NCBI GenBank assembly: GCA_013076295.1
Contig: RQOL01000024.1
Location: 1,116,001 to 1,180,000, forward strand
Direction of reading: 5' to 3'
Origin: Sanderia malayensis
Lineage: Eukaryota; Cnidaria; Scyphozoa; Semaeostomeae; Pelagiidae
DNA length: 64,000 nt
This document shows, piece by piece, positions 36,901-50,400 of this stretch. The number at the start of each line of letters is the position of its first letter. Within the stretch, counting starts at the first letter, position 1. Position numbers and translations under genes: made by a program. The notes under the pieces were generated by a model. It had not been told where the DNA came from. It saw nothing but the letters and a program-made list of their open reading frames with translations, and ran no database searches.

Positions 36901-37815
36901 GTTATACCGGGAAGTAAAGGAGATTTGTTGCTTGGAAGAGGGGCTTTGAGTGAGTATCAATATTTAATCCAGTGTATGAAACTGCGTGAACAGTTTAAAA
37001 AATTGCGTGTCACTGATTTAATTTAAATTCGATCAGGAAACAGGCTAATACCGAAATAATTAAAGTGTTCAGAATCTATTACCAAGCAAATAAGAAGAGG
37101 TCCAGATAGATTATGTAATCCTTTACTTTAAGATTTGTATATTGGCAGATACCGCAAAAGGAAATCCAGTGATATTTCTGGCATAGTTTTGGGCGTGAGG
37201 CTAAGCCATCCCGCAACCCTAACCGAGCTATTTAGGGTGCTTTCGTGATTAGGATGAATAGAATAGATGTATCCTACGAATTTCGGCTTACAAATGTATT
37301 GACCTCACACAGGTATTGAAATCTTGTGTTTTCACAAACACACTTCCACAATTTTGATGTGCAATGGCTGCTTGTCAGGTGACTGACGCCCATTGTGAAT
37401 AGAACAATACAGCTGATTATAAAGTAGCCAATTGCGATAGAGTATTTGCAGTTGGCGTTGATTGACATTTGTATTGTTGTTGAGAACAATCCGTTCGATA
37501 CAGACAATTGAATACGCGCCAATAGAATCCCGTGCATTGCTATTGCTAGACAGCCTGTGACGTTTTTCTGATGATAATTCTGAATTGCATGCAAATTCTA
37601 AATTCAAATGCAAATTCCAGTCGATTGTGAGCGGAGCGGCATGATTTTCCATAGTTTGGAGAGCGAGAGAGTTTGGTGAGAGAGTTGTGTTGCGACTCGC
37701 AAGCTTATTAATCAAGTATATACTTAGATTTTCAATCGACCACAGTGTATATTTATCCGTTGATCGATTTCTGTACTGTTTACAATTTACTGCACAAGGG
37801 CAACCGTGAACCATA
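34000..37815. promoter_or_regulatory. FOXO upstream region with a promoter-like motif cluster at 35550-36000
   Basis: 3.8 kb without a recognisable gene. At 35553-35560 TTGTTTAC is a perfect FOXO-binding element (reverse GTAAACAA), and 10 bp further TGACGTCA (35570-35577) is a perfect palindromic CRE. Further on are GACACGCCCC, ATGACGTAG and CACGTG (near 35996). These motifs are seen directly; their use by FOXO or a non-coding first exon is my inference. Confidence 0.35.
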
Positions 37816-40275
37816 ATGGATGCTATTATCGACGACGGGCCTTTTTTGGATTTGGACGCACGGGATGATCGACCAAGATCGAGGACTTGGCCTTTACCGG
37901 ACCCGTGTTTGATGGCAATTTCAAAGACCGAGGATGAAAGCGAACAGAGCCCACAAAGTTCTTCGCAAAACGATACGACAGAGCTGACGAAGAGACTATC
38001 TGAAAGCGTCAGTCCGAGAAAGAATAATCGTAAAAATGCATGGGGAAATCAATCATATTCTGATTTAATTACTCAAGCCATAGACAGTTCCCCAGAGAAA
38101 CGCTTAACTTTGGCGCAAATATATGACTGGATGGTAAAAAATGTTCCATATTTCAAAGACAAGGGAGACGCAACTTCGTCAGCTGGATGGAAGGTATGCA
38201 TATCAAATTACTGAGGATATCTTGTTTCATTTTATTTATAATTTGCAGTCCTGCTCAGACATGTTGTAATGCGACTATCTAAACATTGTCCTCTATGACT
38301 TGGTTCGCGAAGCCAAGCCAAGCCATGCTCGGCCTAGTTTGTTGTTTTGTGAGTTTTTTAAATCAGTGGATTTCAAACAATTTGCTGAGGGGTTGTATTT
38401 GCGTTTTAAGCATTCGTCTCTAACGATTACGTTGTAATGATCAAGTTCAAAGTATTCGACGCGAAGTTTCGAGTCTTATTAATATCTGATTAAGTAAAAT
38501 TCAAAATTTGACGAAAGCTGTCAAAACCTAATTTTCCAGCTTCCGTTAATCGAACTTCACAAGGTTTTGATTGAAGATTAAATATCGCAGTGAATGAAAT
38601 TCGATTAAGTTTTGAACTGATAAAATTGGGTCTATAGGTAAACTAAAAATTACATGAATTAGGTAGGGAACAGTACTGGATTTGGTATTGCGGCCGAAAG
38701 CAAATATTGTATTAATTTTCAGTGTTCATGCCATATTTGCTTTCGGTGATCTGGCCTTGCTTATAAAACCCTCATCTCTTTCAGAATTCTATTCGACATA
38801 ATTTGTCGCTCCACAATCGTTTCATGAGAGTTCAAAATGACCAGAGTGGAAAAAGCTCTTACTGGGTTATGAATCCTGATGCTAAGCCAGGAAAATCGCC
38901 CCGTAGAAGATCTGGCTCCGTTGACGGGCCTGGAAAAGCGGATAGAAAACGTGGAGGTCGAAGCAAGAAAAACTGTTCAGTTCCATCCCCGGAGGACTAC
39001 ACAAACCACCAATCCCCACTTGGTTCCGCTTCATCGGGCCTTTGTCGTGGCAGTAAAAAGAAATGTCAGTCATCTGACTCGACCACGGCAACATCGCCTT
39101 GTTCCAGCACAGACTCATTGTCCAACTTGCCTGACGTTGACGAGAACGCAACCAGTCATTACATACTTTCCACTGATAGTTTCACACGGCCTAGATCAAC
39201 ATCCAACGTGTCCACGCACAGTAGCGTGGGCCGTCTTACTCCCATCCCCGGAGAAGAGCTTGAAGATGACATGGCTAGCCTGGATAATGGCATGCCTTTT
39301 GGTAGGCCAAGAGGTTCTTCCGCAGCTGAGGAAACAGCCAGTCTGGTTGAGTCGATGACTTTGAGTCGCCAAGCTGAAACGATTAATTTGGATGAAAGCT
39401 TGAAATTTGAGACTAACATTCTCAGCAATGGTTGCGGACAAAATGGCTATGGCACTGAGGTTCTCAGACCACATTCAGACAGCTTTTCGTCTGTTCAGAG
39501 TGGTGATTCTGGCTATGAAAGTCCCAGTTATTTCACCCCATCCAACCTGAAAACCAAACAAGGTCTTCCACAGATGCATAATATGATGCCATTGCCCAAA
39601 GCACCACCACCATACCAAGGCCAGATACCCAGCCAAGGCCAGTTCAGTCCAATCATCAAGCAAAATGCCAACATGCTGCCACGAACACAGATGCAACAGA
39701 CTGGCACTCCAACTTTAATGCAACAGCCAGACATGCATGCCCCACAAGCTTTCTACACACAAGCTTCAAAGTCACAATTGCAGATCAACCAGAGAGGCTA
39801 TGTCACATCCTCACTCCCACACTCGAGACGCCTACAGCATCTACCCAACAGCAATGGCATATTTAATAACGGATCAGGTTTGTCTAATTTCTACAACTTA
39901 GTGGGAACTGATGCCCAGAGGAACCTGACCAACATGGGGGATCCGAATTTATCATCTGTCAGTTTGACAAGCTTGAAAGAGGAGAGAACGTCCGCAGCCC
40001 TCTTGTCTCAGAAGAATGGTTTCAACACCACACAGAGTGATCCTAGTGTGTACAGTGTTCCGATTGTGCCAATGGAGCAGGACAATGATCAATTCCCGAG
40101 TGATTTGACCCACCTTGAGCTGCATGATTTTAGTGACAGCTTGCAACTTCAGCAGGACCTCGAGACCATAATTCGCAACGAGATGGGCGAAGGACCATTG
40201 GACTTTGAGAGATCCTACGATGCAAGCAGTACAGTGAATTCCATGACCATGTCCGGACACAACTGGGTTCATTAG
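37816..40275 (+). CDS. FOXO: Forkhead transcription factor FOXO
   Basis: Effector of insulin/PI3K-AKT signalling that activates stress, metabolism and longevity genes when unphosphorylated. Two exons, 37816-38193 and 38785-40275 (stop TAG), 622 residues. The first AKT site is RPRSRT24WPLP. The forkhead domain (about residues 74-160) has NAWGNQSYSDLI, KDKGDATSSAGWKNSIRHNL and the FOXO-specific GDxxSSAGWK insertion. The second AKT site, RRRSGS171, lies at the end of the domain in a basic nuclear-localisation segment, and the third is RPRSTS266NVS. The C-terminal transactivation helix is LQQDLETIIRNEMGEGPLDF. The intron falls exactly at GWK|NSIRH inside the forkhead domain, as in vertebrate FOXO genes. 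The middle is Gln/Pro/Ser-rich. Confidence 0.97.
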
Positions 40276-41274
40276 CTATCTTTTGACGAAGACCAAGTGA
40301 AAGAAAAGTTGATTCTATTGGTTAGTATCAATTTCTTGGTGTAAATTACGAATTAAAGTCGTCATTGTAGTAGTACATATGGTTACTTCTGAATTCAGTT
40401 GTTGATAGTGGACATACAATCTACTCCACAGTCTGTTCTAGCTGCCTCTCCGTGCCAGACTGAACTCGAGTTGCATGCTACTCACCTGGCATGAATGATT
40501 TTTAATGTTAGATGGAGCTAGCTTCTCTGCATTTCAAGGCATCCAGCAAATTGAAGGATGGATTTTATATAGATATTGCATAGTGTGTGTATATATAAAA
40601 CGTCAGCTGATTTAGCATCGTTCTTGTTGTTGATATTCAGAACAGCAAGAGAAATGTGATTGAAGAGGACAGTGTGATAGATTGGAGGGCCAGCCAGTCC
40701 TGGACCCTCTAACATTGTTGTGTTAGTATTAAATAGTTGCTCAAATTGATTTCACCCATTTAATTCTGGGTGCAATTGTTCACATGGGAGGAAAGCAACA
40801 ATCATTTTTAAACTATATAGAGAATGTTGATTTAACTTCTGTTGTATCATAATGTCATAATGATTAATTTTGCTGTTTGTGCTTCGTAAAACCTCACCTA
40901 TATTGTATTAGTGAAATTTTGCCATGATCATTTGTTTGCATTTTACTGGTCTGATTTATCTCAATTCAATGTAAAAACAATGTATCATAGTGTTAGAAAG
41001 AACAGTTTTAAAGAGTTTGTTTGTCTTACGACAGAATGGGTTTTTAAACTCAGCTTGACTTAGGTTACTCTTGCAAGTTTATGTGCAAGTCAATAAGCTG
41101 GCAAAGTTTTGTATTTAGAAATGTAATGTTTTGTGATAGGGTAGTAAGTATAAACAAAACATGGGTTTAATTGTGCTTTTAGCATTATTTGCTAGCTGTG
41201 CATCATACATTGATTTGTAATGCATTACCATACGAACTGTAATAAGCTTGTCAATTGATACATGATCTATATCT

Positions 41275-41280
41275 AATAAA
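41275..41280 (+). terminator. Candidate poly(A) signal of FOXO
   Basis: AATAAA 1.0 kb after the FOXO stop, on the gene's strand; it would give a 3' UTR of about 1 kb, rich in T and A. Confidence 0.45.
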
Positions 41281-43435
41281 TGCGAGATTTTGTTCAATTA
41301 TTTCTGTGTTGAACTGGCATGCTTCGTTGGGAATGCCCCCAAACCGTCACGAACATTTTCAGGTATCTTCAGAAGTTTCGAGAAGCGATTTGTGTGCCAT
41401 AATTATTACATTAAATCTCAAAATCCTCTGAAGGTGTTTGGATTATCAAGTGTATTCTGTTTAGTAAATTGTCTGCCAATGATTTATATTTTATTGAATA
41501 GGTAAAGTTTTGCTGGATAAAAGTCTGATTTTTATTGCTATAGAAACACAACTTGGAATATAAAACTTTTGGAACAATGCCTGCTTGTTTCCAATTGAAA
41601 ATTTTTGTGGAAATTTCCCACCCTTTCGATTGGAATGCCGACTTCTGACTTTGCAGAAGTTTGAAAGTTTAAATTTCCTACGTGGAAAATTCGCTTCGAA
41701 TTAGGGGCATGTGGGTTGGGTGTAAATTTCATTAAATTTCTGAACTACTGCAAGCTAGTCTATAAAAGAGTTTATTAACTCGGTTTCCATAGCTTGTTTC
41801 GGACATTGCATGGGCTAATTTCTTAAACGACGGGATTCGGCGACCTCATCCAATGTGATTTCTTTGCTGCTGTGGGCAGCAGCCATTGTTCTTTTGAATT
41901 AATTTGAAAAGAGCAGGAAAGTTTTTAATCTTGATAGTAACGATAAAGGATGTAATGTTATTTAGGGAATTAGGCTCATATATCTTCATCACATCTAATT
42001 GGGTTTTATCCATGAATATCCGAGAAAAGTTTCCTCAATCAATACGAAATTGCACAAGAATTGCCCGTAACAAGGCCCCCATCTTGACACGTTTATGAAG
42101 AAGGCCCCAAGCCCAACCCGCAAGCTAAACTTTCACCGAATTTCTGTCGCTGGAAGTTTAAACCAGTTCGGCTTTCAAAACTCAAGGAGATTTTCCTAAA
42201 ATACTCATTAATATATATTATAGATTTTCGGCAAGCGGCAGGTTTGGATTAAATAACAGAAATACTCCGATCGACTTAAGCTTTCTGAATGAGAAGATGT
42301 TTTTGTGACTTTGTGTTGAAGACGTTTAGTGTAAGGTCAGGTCAATTATCCGAATACTGTAGTCAATATAATACAACCATAGGCCCCGTCAAAATTTGAT
42401 ATTGTTGATTCACGAGTAACTTCTACTGGGAATACATATTCTTTCGGGAGGTCAAGACTCATGAATGTGTTATGAACGATATGAGATCTTTTATAGAAAA
42501 AAGAAAACTTTGAATCAGGAGCTGTTCTATCCTTTGTTTTCGTCACGCCCACCGGTGAAAATATCAGAATGATTAAGAGTTCAATTTAATTGCCAAAGAA
42601 ACAAGAGTTTTTGTTTAGTGTGTACACAGCAAAAATGCGCCTTTTTATATTTGTCAAGGGTCAGATAGCGCCAATACCCATAAATATAGCCATTCATAGT
42701 TATATAATATATTATAAATAGCTTTTTATGCTAATATATATATGCGGCTAATGTTATGAAGTTCAATGCCTCAAGGGGTCTTGTGTTTTTGCAATCTCAG
42801 TTTTACGCTCAAATTCCTTCGGTTGCGGTTGTAGGGCACAAAGGTTTTGGGACAATTTCATACGGCTGCTATCGCCTCTCACCAACCAACTTCATTACTC
42901 GAAACCACTTTCCCTTGAAACAGATCTGAATGCATTTGAATTGTCGCATTGTGGAGGAACCTGCTAATTCAGCACATGCCCTTTCACAATTACCAGCTAT
43001 GGAAATTCTTGTGGCTAATAATAATTTCACATAGCCCTAGTAATTTCACATGCAAATTTATGTTTTCTATATCATGAAGTCTTTGTACAATGAGCATCAC
43101 CGACTTTACTACCTTGTTCCAACTGACCTAGATTAAAAATCTCTCGGTAAAAGTTTATCAGTTTTATGAAGACAACCTAATCATTTCTCCACCCTGATGT
43201 TTTCAATAGAGCACCGCCACTGATCTATAAGAAAAACTCAAGTAATAGTTTATTTATAGATCAATGAGCACCACTGGTGCTAGCCCCTTTATCAGGTCGG
43301 ACCGCTCTAGCCTCGTTATGAACTCTGATGTTCAGATTCTTCATGTAACCATATTTTTTCAACGACAACCATTTAGATGTTCTCAAATGTCGCAGTTTCT
43401 GCCCTATTTAGCGACTGGCAATGGCAAAGAGCTAC

Positions 43436-43598
43436 AGTTAACTCGGGGGGCGTGAAAATGTTCGAATTACAAAAGGTTCGAATTATAGAGGTTTCTTCTT
43501 TAAGAGTTGGTTCATCAGTGATCGAAAAAAAGGGACAGAGAATTTCGTTCGAATTAGATAGAGTTCCACGAGTTCGAACTATGCAGTTTTGACTGTAT
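43436..43598 (+). mobile_element. pogo/Tigger-like MITE (TTCGAA family), copy 2
   Basis: Contains GTGAAAATGTTCGAATTAC, TTCGAATTATAGAGGTTTC, TTGGTTCATCAGTGATC, GGGACAGAGAATTTCGTTCG and the right end TTTGACTGTA. The left terminus is missing compared with 56495-56679. Confidence 0.8.
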
Positions 43599-45644
43599 TC
43601 GAATTTAGAAACGAAACTATTTGGTCTCCTTCTGAAATCGGACATGTGAATCTCGCTTTGTGGTTGGTCAGTTCTTATGATGACGTAACTTTTAGTTCGA
43701 CATTTAGTTGGACTCTCTGCTACTCTTATTTTATGTCACACCAAATATATTATCAAATGCAATGACATTTGTGAGTGTTTGGAACGCTTCTGTTTAAACC
43801 ATTTTCTCTTTTACTTTTTACCGAGCTAATAAGTATTTCTTGGCAGGACTTAATTGTCCAGAGGTTGAATTGATAGTTGTTGGGCGGTAAAAATCTCCTA
43901 CCGCGCAATCTTGATCAGCTAAATACGATGCTGCTGCCTGCGATGATAAAATAATCGATTTAGGCCAGACAAGTTCACAATCAAACCCGAAAAGACATTG
44001 TTTGCTCGACTGAAGCACAGTTTTGCTGCCCACATCGAGTAATGGAGAATTGATTGCGAATCAGATAAGCAATTTCCACGGTGTTCTTTCCAGGCCGCTG
44101 CGTAGGCGGTATATATCGAGTTCAATAGTGTAGGCTGTATTATGATTTGTATTATCTGCATGGGCAATGAATATTTCTGGATATCTCTGTGTCAGCTTTC
44201 AAAAGAAACTTTGATCGCTGCATCATGCGTTTAAGCACGAATGCGTTCAAGCTAATTAGAGATAGAAAGGGTTGTTGAGATAATTAAACATGGCGCCTGT
44301 TTTTTTACCAACCCAAAGCGGGCATTGTTGAGTTAGTTAGTGAAGTGAATGGGTTTCAAGTTGGCACGTTAATTTCAACATGGAGTGGAAGTGTGAAAAC
44401 GTGTGCTGAAACTGTAAAATAAACCAACAGGTGCCTCGAAACTTTTGCGAAACGTTTCAGATGGAGGCACTTTTTCTAAATTCATCAATTCATTTCAGTT
44501 CCTGATCTGACTTCAATTGGCCTGGCGCTCAGAATAGATTAAGCATATGTTTATATAGAACTTCAGTGTACGCGAGCAGCTCGTTGTGTCCATAATATAA
44601 ATATTCATTGCAAGAATGAATGACTCAAGAATAACGACAAAGGATGTTCAAGGGAATTCTCCCAAGCATCGTCCTTTGTCGGAACAACGGACCTCTGGCT
44701 CTGCAGAGAGGCTTCGTGAAATTTTCATACCATCCAGATGTCATGTCATAAATATAGATTCAACATGATAGGACAGGGCAGGTGTTTGGAAGACGAGAAA
44801 TTAAATCTCGATATAAGTGAACTTGTTGGGGAAGTCATACATTTTCTTGAAAAAAAACGCCCAGTGAGGCAAAGTAAAGGCAGAAATTTCTTAAAGACAA
44901 TTCAATGGTTTTCTCAACGTTTTTTAAGACTATTGCGGTGATAGTCTAAAACTTTACAGTCTCTGCCTTTTTTCTTCAATTTATCCCCTTCTGCACCATC
45001 AGTAGTAGGAGCATTATTGTATATAGTTTTGATTTAACACCTGCTGCCATTTTATCAAGAAAAGATTTTCATTGTGTTCGCCCAGGTATCGCTTTTGAGG
45101 CCACAAACCAGGCATCCACATTGCATCGCTCTTTGTGCTTTTACCATAAATATTTTACACGTGCTGGCGTCATACCACTGATGCCGAAGAATAGTTCTCG
45201 TGATTGCCTTTCGAAATGCCAACAATATGCAACGATATCATAAGTCATAATCTCGATTCGGTGGCCCCACAACAAAAAGCAATGAGATCCATTCGATTTT
45301 TTGACGTCATTGGTCATGGAATTGTATTTCCCCCACACACGAGACAGACTGAAGAATTGTTTGGTTGAGACGCACCGAAAACGTCTGATCCAATTTTGGT
45401 TCATTTGTCTCCACGCGCCCCTCTTCTGCGTCACATTGAAGGCCCGCTTTGTACGCTATTCTAATAATTTTGGGGAATAAACAAAAGCATAATAAGCTAT
45501 TTAAAATGACGTGTAATGAGATTGCCGTGGTAATTACTTTGGCATTTTGTTATTTCGAGTTCGAACCAAGTATTGCGATATTTCGTGTAGCCATGGAGAG
45601 TCAGCAATTGGGGAATGCACTTTGTCAGGAGAGTACATACCGAA

Positions 45645-45722
45645 TAAGCGAATAAATCCTCGAATAAGCCCATAAGCCCCCACCCTAGGACTACAAATTG
45701 TTAATAAGCCCCCTCGAATAAG
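45645..45722 (-). mobile_element. Fragment of the TACCGTAAATCC foldback element
   Basis: AAATCCTCGAATAAGCCC, then CCCCCACCCTAGGACTACAA, ATTGTTAATAAGCCCCCTCG: matches the reverse complement of the right part of 33616-33998. Truncated. Confidence 0.6.
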
Positions 45723-46964
45723 GAGAGGCGGAGTGTTGATTAAGCATCTGGTAAGTCCAAGTCGACTTTGACTTGGCAAAACTTTGATTAAATACAACGC
45801 AGGAGATAAGATAAGCAACGCAATTCAACGGTGAAATAATGAATCATATGCAACAGTGTTGTTTGTACCGATAGTGTTTTTGCCTGTCGGCTTACCGTGG
45901 CAAACAATACGATTGTTGAATTGATACGATAATGGTTGTCTCAATCGAAAGAAATCGATCAGGAAATACCAAGTATGTTGTTCAAATAACTGGGTGGTTG
46001 ATGTCTGATGACGAAGAAATGGTAGCATGATATAAGAGACTATCGATGATGAATGGCGATTTTTCGTTTGTTGTGTTTTTGTCGATTGTAAGCACTATCG
46101 GGTATCAATGGGCTGAGATACAGTTGTACCCATAGCACGTGTCGAATCTCATAATTTGCATAACTTTGCCATTATCTTCTGCATCTCTGACGTCAATGGA
46201 GATACCGCTGAGTCTACCACTTTGACCACAAAAACCCTCGAGATGGGATATTTGTTATAGGAGAGACAGTGTTACGTTACACAATGTTTTCAAATTGGCT
46301 TGGCAAGTCACCTCACCGAATCAAGACGCAAAAAGGGGCCTATCATGTGAACCTGGTTTGCCAAGATCTCACTCTAATTGCCTTGTCTCAAGTAAGACAC
46401 AACACGTTACAGAACGAGGCCCGAGCCAGCCCGGCTAATAGAGTTCGCACTTTTACCCAAGTGCCATCTATGCGGAACAGGCTGTAATTTTCACATATGC
46501 AGGGTGCCCATGAAGGCGGGCTAAAAATGGCCATATGTCACATGACTGAAAATGTGTCACAAAATTCCAGGTTGTCTGGAAGAAATGCCAGATAATTGAA
46601 GTTCGTAATTTGTCATTCTCAGGTGTCTTTAGTTGGTGTCTGAATCAGGGTCAGGATAAGCACACGAATTATAAATTCAAGAAATGTTCTTACATAAAGC
46701 TCTTGAATGCATGAAGCAAATTTGATGGTCCGTTGTTTGAGAAGAAAGCAAGTGATATTTTTGTTATGCAGGTTCTAGCAGCTTATAGCTGAGCATTTAA
46801 ATGAGTGCAATAAAGGACAAGATCTAAGACAAGATCATGCGTGTTAAAAATTCTTATTTATTGACATTTCAAAACGAGGCTGTAAAACAATAGAATTGAG
46901 TACCGAAAGCGAGGCTGTCGGACGACAATGTTCCATTCCTCCCACCTTTTCATACATGCGCAGC

Positions 46965-47007
46965 TTTTGGCGCCAAATTTGTGCTCCGTCGCGGTCTATA
47001 TCACGTG
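46965..47007 (+). promoter_or_regulatory. E2F site and E-box upstream of the NPAT-like gene
   Basis: TTTGGCGCCAAA at 46966-46977 is a perfect palindromic E2F site. A palindromic E-box CACGTG lies at 47002-47007, and ATGCGCAG (NRF1-like half site) just upstream. The start codon is about 500 bp downstream. Vertebrate NPAT is known to be E2F-controlled at G1/S, so the site suits the gene; binding is inferred. Confidence 0.55.
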
Positions 47008-47484
47008 ACGTGAAGGCCTGTGAGTGAAAAAATTGACATTTTGCTCTGACTGACCGAGAGAAACAGACAAAGAGTAAACATTATAATGGAAGAAATGGGT
47101 TGTCATGAAACAGTAAATTGTTTTATATCCAATATTAATTGACATAGAAACAGTGAATTGTAAAAGATTTGTGTTTGCAACCATTTTTTTGGATATGACC
47201 TTTTGTTTATCTACTTTGGCCGAAATTTCAGGTCCAAATAGGTACCTCACCGGAGGTGTTCGAAATTGGTGAATTTAGGTTTTCAGGAAGAAAATAGTCC
47301 TTGTATCAGAGATTGGATATCTTCTTCTACAAGAAGCAAAGTGTATTTGGAGCAAATTAAGCTGACTTGTCCAACCATATCGGAAATTTGTGAAGATTGT
47401 ATTGCTGAGCTGAGGTCGTTTCACTTTTGTTCGTAAAGAATTACGTGTTTGCTATCAAGTTATAAATCTAACGTGCTGAAGAAT

Positions 47485-50400
47485 ATGATGTCTTTGGAAC
47501 CCAATGTAAACAGCCTTGTTCTTGGTAAGTGGATACTCTGACTTGGTAAGCCAGATATTTTCACGTAAGCTATAGGCTTTATCTAGCCAGTAACAGCTCC
47601 TAAGTTTTCATGGGCGTTCGTTGCATTGAAACTGAGAATGGAGAAAACCGAAAATAATTTTGCTCATTTGTCTGAGGAAACAAACCTGTATTTCTTCTTA
47701 GGTTACCTGAAGTGCAATCATTTTAATAACACTGCAAAGGAATTTGAATCAGAATGCAAAGCCTCGTGCAAACAAAACCAGCTAAAAAGTGTTTTTACAA
47801 ACCAGGTATGGATTTTTATAACTTTATTTAACAAGCAAAACATAAAATAAAAATGTATAATTTCAATATAACAAATCACTGTTTAACAAATGTCCTGCTT
47901 TGCCAGTAAACTAAGCATCTGGACCCATTGCTGGTTACAATTGTTGCATAGTAGCCTTGGTTTAAGGAACTCTAAATATTGCAAAAAATATTTCAGGTCT
48001 TTGTCATGATTTATCATCCTAAAATTCCATTATATTAATGGTGTAATATGTAGCTATTGCTAATTACTTATAATATTGTCTATAATATTGAGGAACAAAC
48101 AAACTGAATAAAATCATGAGGTTGGAGGAAGTTTGTGCCAACCGTGATAATAATAACAACAATAATAGAACCATGTTTATGGAGATACGCTTGTTTTTAG
48201 CGAATCAATTTGCTGCTATGCCAAAATATATAGTTTAAAATGACATTTGCAAGTCAAAAGTTGTTTTACAATGACACAGTTAAATGAACATAATTGAGAG
48301 TCAAGGTCAAAATCCTTGCAAGACTTAATGATAAATACTTGTTATTCTCTATACATTTTACATTTGTTGTTATTTGTTGTTATAATTGTTGATTTTGTAT
48401 TGATTGCTATTTCGGATACTAACCAAACAATTTTTTTAGCATTCATTGGCACCAAACCTTGAAAGCATCGTAAGGGAATACTGTGCCCTGAAAAAAGCCG
48501 GTATGAAATTTCAAAGATTTGTTCTTGAACATTTAACAGAATTTGAGCTAATTTTTCAATTCCCAAGGGACCTACACAGCAATAATTGTGATTTTGACCT
48601 TTTTCATCTGAATGACCTTTAACATATGACCTTTTAACCCCATCAAACCCTGAATGACAGTGGAACATCTATATAGTGGACACCTGTGGGGTTGACTTTG
48701 TGGGATAATTTTGTGGGGTCAAAAACACTGTGTCTGGTGGGGGGCAAAATTGAGGAGTGGATGGGGCATTTGCCCCCCAGTTTTAATGTTAATAAAACGC
48801 TGTTTTGGGAAACTGTCTCTTGTATAGAGGCTGCTTTTGCAAAGAGATCAACAATTATGAAAAATGTTAGAACAAAAATATTTTTCTGTTAATAGAGGTA
48901 TTTTGAGCATGCAAATTGTGAATTAGAAAAACTGGCATTTTGCAAGTTCTTGCTCATGCCTGCAGTTACATTCCAGACATAAAAACACGAAAGCTTTGAT
49001 TAATACTTTTATTTTCATTCCAGAAAAGAGTTGTTTGTCAAACGGCCAGGCGCCAGCTATAATCAATCTATGGCAACAATTTGATGCTATTGTCACCCAG
49101 CTCAGGTAATGCTAACTCAGAATTATGATCGAATTATTCCCTTTAGTTTTCGGATCATGGTCCACATTTGTAGTCTCAATAGAATTATCCGGGGAGCTAC
49201 CTTAATGCTTCGATTAAACGCCCGGGCGCTTATTAAATTATATATATTTTAGGGGGACTTTATTCGAGGGGGCGTTTAATAGAGGGGGCGTTTAATCGAA
49301 ATATTACGGTACTTCCATTCGTCGCAGTTTTTAACCTCAGGGGTAAAGTTATGTTTAATACTTAGAGCCTGCAAGTGCGTAATAGCAGTAAAAACTGAAT
49401 GTACATTACAGGTACTTGACTACTGGTAAACGCAATTTGTCATCAAGATCAAGAATTGGTAAGTCTCTTCAACGCATCTTGAACTTCCAGGCTGATATTT
49501 CAGTTCAAGACAATAGATGATACAATAGACTATTATATTTTAACAATCGGCTTGATGCAAAATTTGCATGTTCTAAAATGCGGGTTTTTACTGCATACAT
49601 ATAAATTGAAAGCGCAACAACAAGAATCTTTTATCTTTAAGGAAATTGGTGAATTTTTTCATATCTGTTCTTGGTTAAAGCGGCTGCGATAATTAATTCA
49701 TAATTAATTAAGCATAATTAACAATTGCATAATTAATCAGTTCACGTGATCAGAGGTTTATAGTTCATTGCACCGTGAAATTCGTTTCATATCGAGTTTT
49801 TTATTTGCGGTGGTACGCAAATCTTTCTCGGGGCATTTTTAAGATTTTTCATGGCCTTTCAGTTCGCTATCCTGACAACTGCAGGCTTGAAGAAAGTTAA
49901 GCTATCAAGAGGCTCGAACCCACGTCCTTTAACTCGAGAATTGAACTCGAACTCGGTCGACATTTAGCTGTAAACTCAAAAGCGTGGTCCTATTGTTGTA
50001 TCAACCTTTCTTTTGATATTTTTAGAATCAAATTGTTTTCGTCGATTTCGGTTCATCTTATTTGCGGAAATGCGCACCCTTCTACCACCACAAACAATTC
50101 AATTTATTATATTAAGTAATATAATTTATTCTCCATACAGCGATAACTTATACCACATATAGAATTACGATATAACTTAATAGCCATGCAGTACCTATTC
50201 GCTTAAGCAAGCCCAATTCACCAATTTGACACATTTGTTTTAGCTGGATGCAATGCTACTGAGATATTTTTCGCTTCATTTTGCAGTACACAAAGTGAAT
50301 CCGAAGTCAAGCTACCATGTTGTTTCGGCCTCGATTCCACGGTCAGAATTACACCACTGTCACCAAGTTGATCATGCAACAACCAATCAGGTACGCCGGT

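Larger units (their letters stand above)
41300..46960. other. FOXO-NPAT spacer
   Basis: No convincing gene. Identified contents are a TTCGAA MITE at 43436-43598 and a MITE fragment at 45645-45722. Open frames here are short and show no family motifs. Confidence 0.5.

Noticed and set aside
36629..36949. 106-residue frame upstream of FOXO
   Set aside because: No family motif, no splice context, AT-rich surroundings.
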